From CAYLHS01 sp964383535 (lineage in GTDB: Bacteria; Actinomycetota; Acidimicrobiia; Spongiisociales; UBA4744): DNA of 31,030 bases. Location: contig CAYLHS010000020.1 of NCBI GenBank assembly GCA_964383535.1, positions 1-31,030 on the forward strand. The letters run 5' to 3'. Numbering within the stretch: the first letter of the stretch is position 1; each line of letters starts with the position of its first letter. Shown piece by piece: positions 22,198 to 28,676 of the stretch. Made by a program: the position numbers and the translations under genes. A model generated the notes under the pieces. The model was given only the letters and a program-made list of their open reading frames with translations, did not search any database and was not told the DNA's origin.

Positions 22198-22881
22198 CTA
22201 CTCCGCCATCAAGCGTCGCAAATCCTCCGACAGCGCGGCGCTCCGCATCCGCTCGATCGCGTCGGCGCATCCTGCGAGGATCTCCGCGGCACGCTGGCGG
22301 GCCTCGGGGCTTCTCGCCCGGACGAGCGGCGCAGTCAGCGCCGAGAGGAGTTCTGCGTCCCGCCCGGTCGAGATACGCAAGGACCGGAGGTGTCGGGCCT
22401 CGAGGCCGTACGCGAGCAAGCGCTGCGCCTGGGTGGCAACGGCCACTTCCTCGGCCGAGAAGCGTTCAGGTCCGTCCGGCTCGGGACGAACCACCCTATT
22501 GTCAACGAGTTCCGAGATCTGGCGGGATGACAGACCGGTCACCCGCCGTAGTTCATCCCTTTCGACGTCCTGCCCGGGTTGTTGAAAGAGCTGTTCCGGA
22601 GGAGGACCGGTCGGTGAGGGCACCGGAAGCTCCTCACCGCGTTCCCACATGGTGAGCTTCGACTTGATCACCTTCAAGGGGAGGAAGTGATCGCGCTGCT
22701 GTTGAAGGATGTACCGAAGTCTCGCGATGTCCTCGTCACTGAAGGATCGGTACCCCGAGCTGCTCCGGCCCGGGTTGATGAGGCCCTTGCCCTCGAGAAA
22801 GCGAACTTTCGAGACCGTCAAGTCCGGGAATTCGCCTTTCAGATGAGAGATCAACTCACCGATGGAGAGTCCCTCACTCAT
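22198..22881 (-). CDS. FtsR-like MerR-family regulator (Rv1828-like)
   Basis: A 227-residue MerR-type regulator. LSIGELISHLKGEFPDLTVSKVRFLEGKGLI is the winged helix (residues about 5-35), followed by SSGYRSFSDEDIARLRYILQQQRDHFLPLKVIKSKL, highly characteristic of Rv1828 and corynebacterial FtsR, which activates ftsZ. The C-terminal half has a second helical domain (LRRVTGLSSRQISELVDNRVV...) that resembles another MerR-like unit and may sense a ligand or partner. The ATG at 22881 is used (AAAGG nearby); it overlaps the FHA stop by 8 nt, as garA and its MerR neighbour are adjacent in Mycobacterium. Assignment by motif and order is good; its targets are inferred. Confidence 0.88.
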   Translation of the reverse strand: MSEGLSIGELISHLKGEFPDLTVSKVRFLEGKGLINPGRSSSGYRSFSDEDIARLRYILQQQRDHFLPLKVIKSKLTMWERGEELPVPSPTGPPPEQLFQQPGQDVERDELRRVTGLSSRQISELVDNRVVRPEPDGPERFSAEEVAVATQAQRLLAYGLEARHLRSLRISTGRDAELLSALTAPLVRARSPEARQRAAEILAGCADAIERMRSAALSEDLRRLMAE

Positions 22882-23311
22882 GGCCTTTCCCCACACTGAG
22901 GTGGAACTTGCCCACAATTACCTCGTCCCCCGCAGCGAGTGCGGCTCTATCCACCCGACTCCCATTGACATAGGTCCCGTTTGTCGAGCCCGAGTCTTCG
23001 ACGCTCAAACCGTCTCGGTCGTTGACAAGTCGACAATGGTGGCGCGAGACAGTGATGTCATCCAGGAAGATGTCGGACTCGGGATGCCGGCCAACCGTGG
23101 TCGTTCCCTCCTGGAGCACCCATCCCATTCCCGCTCGCGGTCCCCGCTTGACGACGAGCACGAACTCTCCTTCCACTCCTTTGATCTCCGTCGGGAAGTC
23201 GGCCATTTCCGGTACGAACGTGATCGTGGGCTCGTGCTCAATCACGACGCCACAGGCCGGACAGGTGACGGCATCGTTGGGGATCTCAGCGCGGCAGGTA
23301 GGACAGTGCAT
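22874..23311 (-). CDS. FHA-domain protein with N-terminal zinc ribbon (GarA/OdhI position)
   Basis: A 145-residue protein. The N terminus is a zinc ribbon, HCPTCRAEIPNDAVTCPACG, with Cys3, Cys6, Cys17 and Cys20. An FHA domain follows, with GRHPESDIFLDD (Arg75), TVSRHHCRL (Ser89, His91) and STNGTYVNG (Asn111), the phosphothreonine-binding residues. GarA and OdhI instead begin with a phospho-acceptor ETT motif, by which they switch off 2-oxoglutarate enzymes; I see no ETT here, only EPTITF. So partner control may differ. The gene is at the garA place, between gcvH and the ftsR-like gene. TACGAT lies 7 nt before the ATG, suggesting a leaderless start. Confidence 0.88.
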   Translation of the reverse strand: MHCPTCRAEIPNDAVTCPACGVVIEHEPTITFVPEMADFPTEIKGVEGEFVLVVKRGPRAGMGWVLQEGTTTVGRHPESDIFLDDITVSRHHCRLVNDRDGLSVEDSGSTNGTYVNGSRVDRAALAAGDEVIVGKFHLSVGKGHE

Positions 23312-23318
23312 TGGTCGT

Positions 23319-23324
23319 ATCGTA
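23319..23324 (-). promoter_or_regulatory. Candidate leaderless -10 (TACGAT) of the FHA gene
   Basis: TACGAT on the minus strand ends 7 nt before ATG 23311, with no ribosome binding site. It lies in the 36-bp gap after gcvH. Confidence 0.5.
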
Positions 23325-23347
23325 GCGGGACAGATCCGCCAGTCGCC

Positions 23348-23734
23348 TCACGCCCCGGCTGTCAGCGCCTCGTACGCGGCAGCGTCCATCAGTTGTTGGA
23401 ATTCATCGGGCTCGGATGGAGCGATGACGGCGATCCATCCGCCGCCATAGGGATCTGCGTTGAGGAGTTCCGGCCGTTCGGTCAACGCGTCGTTCACTTC
23501 CTCGACCGTTCCGGACACCGGAGCGAAGACATCGGACACCGACTTCGTGGACTCCACCTCACACATCGAATCGCCGACACCGAACGAGCTGCCTACCTCT
23601 GGGAGTTCCACATAGACGATGTCTCCCAACGCGTCCTGCGCGAAGTCGCTGATCCCGATACGCACCCTGCCGTCGGCATCCATGAGAGCCCACTCGTGGT
23701 CTTGTGAGTACCGCCTGTCGGATGCAACCTGCAT
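23348..23734 (-). CDS. gcvH: Glycine cleavage system H protein
   Basis: A 128-residue lipoyl carrier. RYSQDHEWALMDADGRVRIGISDFAQDALGDIVYVELP is the standard start, and the lipoylated residue is Lys64 in EVESTKSVSDVFAP. NDALTERPELLNADPYGGGWI closes the barrel. It carries the aminomethyl and reducing groups between P, T and L proteins. GAGGAG precedes the ATG by 5 nt. It lies next to the FHA gene as gcvH-garA in Mycobacterium, and is separated from gcvT-PA-PB by about 5.5 kb of genes on the same strand. Confidence 0.96.
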   Translation of the reverse strand: MQVASDRRYSQDHEWALMDADGRVRIGISDFAQDALGDIVYVELPEVGSSFGVGDSMCEVESTKSVSDVFAPVSGTVEEVNDALTERPELLNADPYGGGWIAVIAPSEPDEFQQLMDAAAYEALTAGA

Positions 23735-23759
23735 GAATGCTCCTCTCGTTGAACCGAGC

Positions 23760-24290
23760 TTACCGCGCCCACAGGTCCCTGGCGTACAGCCACGCGACCC
23801 ACCAGTAGAGGGCCAACCCGATCACGCCCAGTACCCACGCGATGACAAGGAACACGGTCGGGATGAACGGCCCCTGCGCTACGAAGAACGCGGGAATTGC
23901 TCCATACAGGAGGAACGTCGCGAGCTTCCCGAGCCAGCGCACCTCGATCTTGCCACCCTTGGTCGCAACGAAGATCGTGCCGACCGCGACACCCAGTTCT
24001 CGTAGGGCGATGCCGAAGCCCAGCACGAGTGGGATCACACCAACCACCATTCCCCCGACAACCGCCGTGGCGATCGCGAGCCGATCTGCAAGTGGATCGA
24101 GGACCTTGCCGAGTTCCGAGACCTGATGGAGACGCCGAGCCAGGTAGCCGTCGATCCAGTCCGTCCACCCGATGCCGAGGAGAAGCCACCCGGCCAGCGC
24201 GTACTCGGCCCGTCCGAAAATGAGCCACGCGAAGACGCCGACGCCGACCAACCGTAGCGTGGAGATGAGGTTGGGGATGGTGAGGATCAG
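23760..24290 (-). CDS. CDP-alcohol phosphatidyltransferase (PgsA-like)
   Basis: A 176-residue membrane enzyme with four to five hydrophobic helices. The complete family motif DxxDGxxAR-x8-GxxxDxxxD is seen in DWIDGYLARRLHQVSELGKV and the following LDPLAD (Asp44, Asp47, Asp65, Asp69). It transfers a phosphatidyl group from CDP-diacylglycerol to glycerol 3-phosphate or a similar alcohol at the inner membrane; a PgsA2-type gene lies near gcvH in Mycobacterium too. The best N terminus, (M)ILTIPNLISTLRL, needs a CTG start at 24290 that overlaps the ATPase stop as CTGA, with GGAG 8 nt upstream. A GTG at 24314 is the standard-codon alternative. Confidence 0.88.
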   Translation of the reverse strand: MILTIPNLISTLRLVGVGVFAWLIFGRAEYALAGWLLLGIGWTDWIDGYLARRLHQVSELGKVLDPLADRLAIATAVVGGMVVGVIPLVLGFGIALRELGVAVGTIFVATKGGKIEVRWLGKLATFLLYGAIPAFFVAQGPFIPTVFLVIAWVLGVIGLALYWWVAWLYARDLWAR

Positions 24291-25303
24291 CGGTTCTGCT
24301 CCACGACGTAACACGAAACGAAGTGTCCCGGCTCCATCTCGATCAGCTCGGGATGGTCGCTCGTGCGGCACTGTTCCGTCGCCCATGGACACCGATCCAG
24401 GAAGCGGCACACGGGCTTCGGGTCGATCGCCTTGGTGATGCCTCCCTGGATCTCGACGTCCGGCCGCGAGTAGCTCGGATCCGGCACCGGCACGGCAGAC
24501 AGCAGGGCTCGCGTGTAGGGATGGAGCGGCCTGGCCAGGAGATCCTCGGTCTTTGCGATCTCGACGATCTTGCCCAGATACATGACCGCGATCCTGTCGC
24601 ACATGTACCTGGCAACGGCCAGATCGTGAGTGATGTAGAGGTAGGAGACCCCGAATTCCTCGGCCAGCTTCAGCATGATGTCCATGATCGAGATCCGGAT
24701 GCTGACGTCCAGCATGGAGGTGGGCTCGTCAGCGACCACGAACACGGGGTCGATCACGAGGGCCCTGGCGATGGCGACCCGTTGTCGCTGCCCACCGGAC
24801 AGCTCGTGCGGGTACCGGAACATGAAATTCTCGGCCGGTGTCAGCCCCACCATCTCCAGGAGTTCGCTGACGCGTTGCTCCCTTTCCGGCAGGCGCCCGA
24901 TTCCCTGCACCTGGAGTGGCTCGGCGATCGTATCGTAGATCGTCCGTCTCGGGTTCATGGACTCGTACGGATCCTGGAAGATCATCTGGACGCGACGACG
25001 GAAGCGCTTCATCCCGTCCTTGCCGATGTCAGACACGTTGAGCATCCGATCGCCGTCCTGCAGTTCGATGGACCCCCCGGTGGTGTGCTCGAGCCGTGCG
25101 AGGATCCGTCCAGTCGTGGTTTTGCCCGACCCGGACTCCCCCACCAACCCGAGGCTCTCTCCCGGGCCGATCTCGAACGAGACGCCGTCGACTGCGTGGA
25201 TGAACTGGGTGGCCTTGCGGAACAGGCCCCTTCCCACAGGGAAGAACTTCTGGAGATTCTCGACCTTCACGAGGGGGCCGTTCTGGTGTTGCTCCACCGT
25301 CAT
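24287..25303 (-). CDS. Peptide-type ABC transporter ATPase (OppF/DppF-like)
   Basis: A 338-residue nucleotide-binding protein. Walker A is GESGSGKTT (about residues 55-63), the signature LSGGQRQRVAIARAL, and Walker B VFVVADEPTSMLD, followed by the H-loop in YITHDLAV. The C-terminal oligo_HPY region has the clustered cysteines CRFLDRCPWATEQC, which in related ATPases can bind an iron-sulfur cluster. It pairs with the OppD-like ATPase. The ATG overlaps the oppD-like stop by ATGA, and its own stop overlaps the pgsA-like start. An N-terminal extension (FFPVGRGLFRKATQFIHAVD) is typical of OppF/DppF. Confidence 0.94.
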   Translation of the reverse strand: MTVEQHQNGPLVKVENLQKFFPVGRGLFRKATQFIHAVDGVSFEIGPGESLGLVGESGSGKTTTGRILARLEHTTGGSIELQDGDRMLNVSDIGKDGMKRFRRRVQMIFQDPYESMNPRRTIYDTIAEPLQVQGIGRLPEREQRVSELLEMVGLTPAENFMFRYPHELSGGQRQRVAIARALVIDPVFVVADEPTSMLDVSIRISIMDIMLKLAEEFGVSYLYITHDLAVARYMCDRIAVMYLGKIVEIAKTEDLLARPLHPYTRALLSAVPVPDPSYSRPDVEIQGGITKAIDPKPVCRFLDRCPWATEQCRTSDHPELIEMEPGHFVSCYVVEQNR

Positions 25304-26316
25304 GCCTCCAACCTCCCGAGCTCCGGAACCTCATCTGAATGCCAGCATGCAACGCTGTGGCCTTCGGACAGCTCCTTGATGGGAGGCTCGTCGGTGCTGC
25401 ATACCTCGGTCGCCCACGGGCATCTCGGATGGAACCGGCAACCGCTCGGAGGGTTCAACAGGTCCGGCGGCTCTCCTTCCAGTGGAGCCAGCTTCCGCCG
25501 AGGCCCCTTGACACTCGGCGTGGAGGCGAGCAGCAAGTACGTGTACGGGTGCTTGGGGTGAGGAAACACCTCGTCGGTGGAGCCCAATTCGACCAGCTTC
25601 CCCGCGTACATGACCCCGATTCTGTCGCTCACTTCGGCGATCACGGCGACGTCGTGTGAGATGTAGATGATCGCCATGCCGAGCGCTTCCTGTACGTGCT
25701 TCAACTCGCGGAGGATCTGGTCCTGCACGATCACGTCGAGCGCGGTCGTCGGCTCGTCGGCGATGATGATCTTCGGATCGCACGAGAGCGCCATCGCGAT
25801 GATGGCCCTCTGTCGCATCCCCCCTGAGAACTCGTGCGGATACCGATCCATCATCTCGGGGGCCAGTCCTACGAGTTCGAACAGCTCGGCGATGCGCTGA
25901 CGGCCTTCGCCCTCCATCATGTCAGGGAAGTGCTCTTCCATCGCCTCCCAGATCTGATCACCGACCTTGTACACCGGGTTCCACGCGTTCATTGCACCCT
26001 GGAACACCATCGAGATGTCGCTCCACCGGTGCTTGCGCATCTGGTCGTCGTTCAGCCTGGCCACGTCGGTCCCTGCGAGGATGACCTTCCCATCGACGAT
26101 CTTGGCGTTGTCGGCGAGCAGACGGATGAGGGTCATCGCGATCGACGTCTTCCCGCACCCGGACTCACCTACCAGTCCGAGCGCCTCCCCTTGCCCGAGG
26201 GTGAAGCTCACATCGTCGACGGCCCGCACCTCACCCGTTTTCACCGTGTAGTGCATGGTCAGGTGTTGGACATCGAGCACGGGTTCGGCGACGAACGCCT
26301 GCTGGTCGAGGCTCAT
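25300..26316 (-). CDS. Peptide-type ABC transporter ATPase (OppD/DppD-like)
   Basis: A 338-residue nucleotide-binding protein. Walker A is GESGCGKTS (about residues 50-58), the signature is FSGGMRQRAIIAMAL (Met instead of Gln is usual in OppD-type proteins, and Phe replaces the leading Leu), and Walker B is IIIADEPTTALD. The C-terminal stretch CRFHPRCPWATEVC again shows the oligo_HPY cysteines. It powers import together with the OppF-like ATPase. The ATG at 26316 fits the family start; the longer upstream frame lies in the permease gene. GGAG is present but 11 nt away. Confidence 0.94.
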   Translation of the reverse strand: MSLDQQAFVAEPVLDVQHLTMHYTVKTGEVRAVDDVSFTLGQGEALGLVGESGCGKTSIAMTLIRLLADNAKIVDGKVILAGTDVARLNDDQMRKHRWSDISMVFQGAMNAWNPVYKVGDQIWEAMEEHFPDMMEGEGRQRIAELFELVGLAPEMMDRYPHEFSGGMRQRAIIAMALSCDPKIIIADEPTTALDVIVQDQILRELKHVQEALGMAIIYISHDVAVIAEVSDRIGVMYAGKLVELGSTDEVFPHPKHPYTYLLLASTPSVKGPRRKLAPLEGEPPDLLNPPSGCRFHPRCPWATEVCSTDEPPIKELSEGHSVACWHSDEVPELGRLEA

Positions 26317-26321
26317 CGGGA

Positions 26322-27398
26322 TCAGCGTCTCCTGAGTCTGGGATTGATGATTTCGTCCATGGCCCGCCCTACCAGGTAGAAGGAGCCCGCCAGCAGCGTG
26401 ACTGAGAGCCCTGCGGGCCAGAGGAGCCACCAGTAGCTCGCGCTGGAGAGCAGATAGCCCTGCGTGTTGGCGAAGTAGATCATGATGCCCCAGCTCATGG
26501 GGATGTTCAGAAGGCCCAGGAACGACAGGGTGGCTTCGATGGAGATGGCATCGGTCACCGAGAACATCATGTAGAGGAAGCTCAGCGGGAGCACGTTCGG
26601 GACGACATGGCGGAGAATCAGGTGCATCCGGCCCCCGCCTGCCACGCGGGCGGCGTCGATGAAGGGTTTCACGGACACCGACAGCGCCTGGGACTTCAGA
26701 ATGATCGCGGTACCCCCGAAGCCAAACAGGACACCGAGCACGATCGCGAGGTGGATCAACTCGAAGTGGATCAAGGCGGACAGAACGATCAGGATCGGAA
26801 TCAGCGGCACGAGGATGATCAGGTCGGCGAACCGCATGAACAGCGTGTCGACGATTCCCCCGAAGAACGCCGACACCGATCCCACCGTGGTAGCGATGCC
26901 CACCGTCACCACCGCGGCCACGATTCCCAGCAGGAACGCCGCCCGTGTCGAGTACATGAGCTGCGACAGAACATCTCGGCCAAGCGGGTCCGTCCCGAGC
27001 AGATGCTTGCGTGAGGGCGGCGCCGGCTGCTCGGAGACGTCGAGTGTGTCACCGACCTTGAGCAGCGGATTCTGGAGCCGGGCGCTGAACAGGTCGATCT
27101 GCGTCGCTGTGTCCGTGACCTCGTTGTCGGGAACGACGACCTTCTGGACGACAGGAGCGTCGTAGCCGATCACGGGGTCGTAGACGGAAGGCTGCCAGAC
27201 CGTGCCCATGAGGATCGGGTGCGCCAGGGCCATGAGTCCGTAGAGCACGATGATCGACAGCCCGACGAGGCCGATCCGGTTGCCGGCAAAGGAGGACCAC
27301 CCCTTCCTGAGCCCTCGCCACGCCAGGCGAAGCCGAACCCTCCAGAGCGCCTCCTCCCGAACGGCGACGGCACCCTCTTGTAGTTCAGGAACACCCAT
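26322..27398 (-). CDS. Peptide-type ABC transporter permease (OppC/DppC-like)
   Basis: A 358-residue permease. An N-terminal helix (about residues 41-65) is followed by an outer loop of about 90 residues (LMGTVWQPSVYD...), longer than in most DppC proteins. The motif LLGTDPLGRDVLSQLMY marks the start of the OppC-type transmembrane domain; the EAA loop that contacts the ATPase is AARVAGGGRMHLILRHVVPNVL. There are about six membrane helices. It is 3 nt from the oppB-like gene and 5 nt from the oppD-like gene. Confidence 0.92.
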   Translation of the reverse strand: MGVPELQEGAVAVREEALWRVRLRLAWRGLRKGWSSFAGNRIGLVGLSIIVLYGLMALAHPILMGTVWQPSVYDPVIGYDAPVVQKVVVPDNEVTDTATQIDLFSARLQNPLLKVGDTLDVSEQPAPPSRKHLLGTDPLGRDVLSQLMYSTRAAFLLGIVAAVVTVGIATTVGSVSAFFGGIVDTLFMRFADLIILVPLIPILIVLSALIHFELIHLAIVLGVLFGFGGTAIILKSQALSVSVKPFIDAARVAGGGRMHLILRHVVPNVLPLSFLYMMFSVTDAISIEATLSFLGLLNIPMSWGIMIYFANTQGYLLSSASYWWLLWPAGLSVTLLAGSFYLVGRAMDEIINPRLRRR

Positions 27399-27401
27399 GA
27401 C

Positions 27402-28571
27402 TCAGTCTCCCACTCTGATCCGAGGATCCAGGTACATGTACAAGATGTCGACCACCATGTGGGCGACGAGGGCGAGTACTGCGATGAAGGTGAATGATCC
27501 GATCACGAGCGGGATGTCTTCGGTGAGGGCGGCTTTGAAGAGCGTCTCGCCCATTCCAGGCCATGAGAAGACAGTCTCGGTGATGACCCCGCCACCGATC
27601 AGAAACGCGAGCGCGATGACGAGTGAGGTCGTGACGGGCAGCAGTGCGTTCCGGGCTGCATGGCGATCGCGAATCGACTTGGACGAAAGACCCTTCGCAC
27701 GGGCCGTCAGGATGTAGTCCTCGCGGAGGGTCTCGAGCATCGATGCCCTCGTCAGCAGCATGGTCCCGCCGAATCCAACCAGAGCGAGCGTGATCGTCGG
27801 CAGGATGAGATGGTCGGCGATGTCGAGCGCGTACGGCAGCATCTCGGACCAGGCGGTCATCCACCACACGACGACGATCCCGGTAAAGAGAATCCGTCCA
27901 CCCCACGAGATCCGACGCCCCACCACCCTGTTGTTCATTCTGCGGGTCCAGATCTCGACGATGGCGAGTGCCAGGCCAAGCAGGGTGACTGTCAGGAGCA
28001 TCCGACCGAACACGGCGTTGGCATCGAACGTGTCCGGCTTCTCCAGCCACTTCTCAACCGTCAGGAACTTGCCGCCGGGGAACAACTTCAGGTTGAAGGA
28101 GAACGTTCTGATCATGATGAGCGCGAACCACGGGTAGAAGACGGTCTGGAAGAATACCCCAACCACGGTGATCACGTTTTCCCCACGTTTCCCTCTTCTC
28201 CAGGCGAGCACCTTGCCCGACTTGAATCCCATCAGGAATGCGAGAAGCGTGGCGAACACGAAGAGCGCAACCGTCCGCGGGACGCGTTCTTTGAGGATGC
28301 TCCAGACCTCGCGTGGATACTCCGAGAAGGAGACACCGAGATTCCCGGTCACGAAGTTCTCGAGATACCGGACGTACTGGTCCCAGGCCGAGCCGTTGAG
28401 TCCGAGCCGCTCCGCGAACTGCGCACGCACTTCGGGCGTGATCTTCGGATTGGAAAGGAACTGGTCGCTGATGTCGCCGGGCTGCGCTTGGAGCAAGAAG
28501 AACGTTGCGGTGAGGAACACGAAGAACACGATGATGCTCTGCACGGTTCGCTTCCCGATGTACTTCAGCAC
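27402..28571 (-). CDS. Peptide-type ABC transporter permease (OppB/DppB-like)
   Basis: A 389-residue permease. YIGKRTVQSIIVFFVFLTATFFLLQ is the first helix with the typical basic start, followed by the extracytoplasmic PGD segment and the six-helix domain. The EAA loop reads ARAKGLSSKSIRDRHAARNALLP. The GTG at 28571 is preferred over a TTG at 28586, since AGGAGG lies 6 nt before it. Two additional hydrophobic stretches (about residues 175-230) make it longer than the usual 310-330 residues. Confidence 0.92.
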   Translation of the reverse strand: MLKYIGKRTVQSIIVFFVFLTATFFLLQAQPGDISDQFLSNPKITPEVRAQFAERLGLNGSAWDQYVRYLENFVTGNLGVSFSEYPREVWSILKERVPRTVALFVFATLLAFLMGFKSGKVLAWRRGKRGENVITVVGVFFQTVFYPWFALIMIRTFSFNLKLFPGGKFLTVEKWLEKPDTFDANAVFGRMLLTVTLLGLALAIVEIWTRRMNNRVVGRRISWGGRILFTGIVVVWWMTAWSEMLPYALDIADHLILPTITLALVGFGGTMLLTRASMLETLREDYILTARAKGLSSKSIRDRHAARNALLPVTTSLVIALAFLIGGGVITETVFSWPGMGETLFKAALTEDIPLVIGSFTFIAVLALVAHMVVDILYMYLDPRIRVGD

Positions 28572-28626
28572 ACTGGCCCTCCTCAACTGCCCTTGTGCAG
28601 GCTGTAGGACTCTAGCACCTGACGCG

Positions 28627-28656
28627 TCGAGGGGAGGGCTCGGGCCCTCCCCTCGA
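28627..28656. terminator. Strong GC hairpin between the binding-protein gene and the permease gene
   Basis: A perfect 13-bp stem (28627-28639 with 28644-28656) closes the tetraloop TCGG. It lies 21 nt after the binding-protein stop on the minus strand, with no T-run on either side. In such operons a hairpin here usually partly stops or stabilises mRNA, so the lipoprotein is made in excess over the permeases. Confidence 0.7.
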
Positions 28657-28676
28657 ATCGTCTCAGTTCTTGGTGT

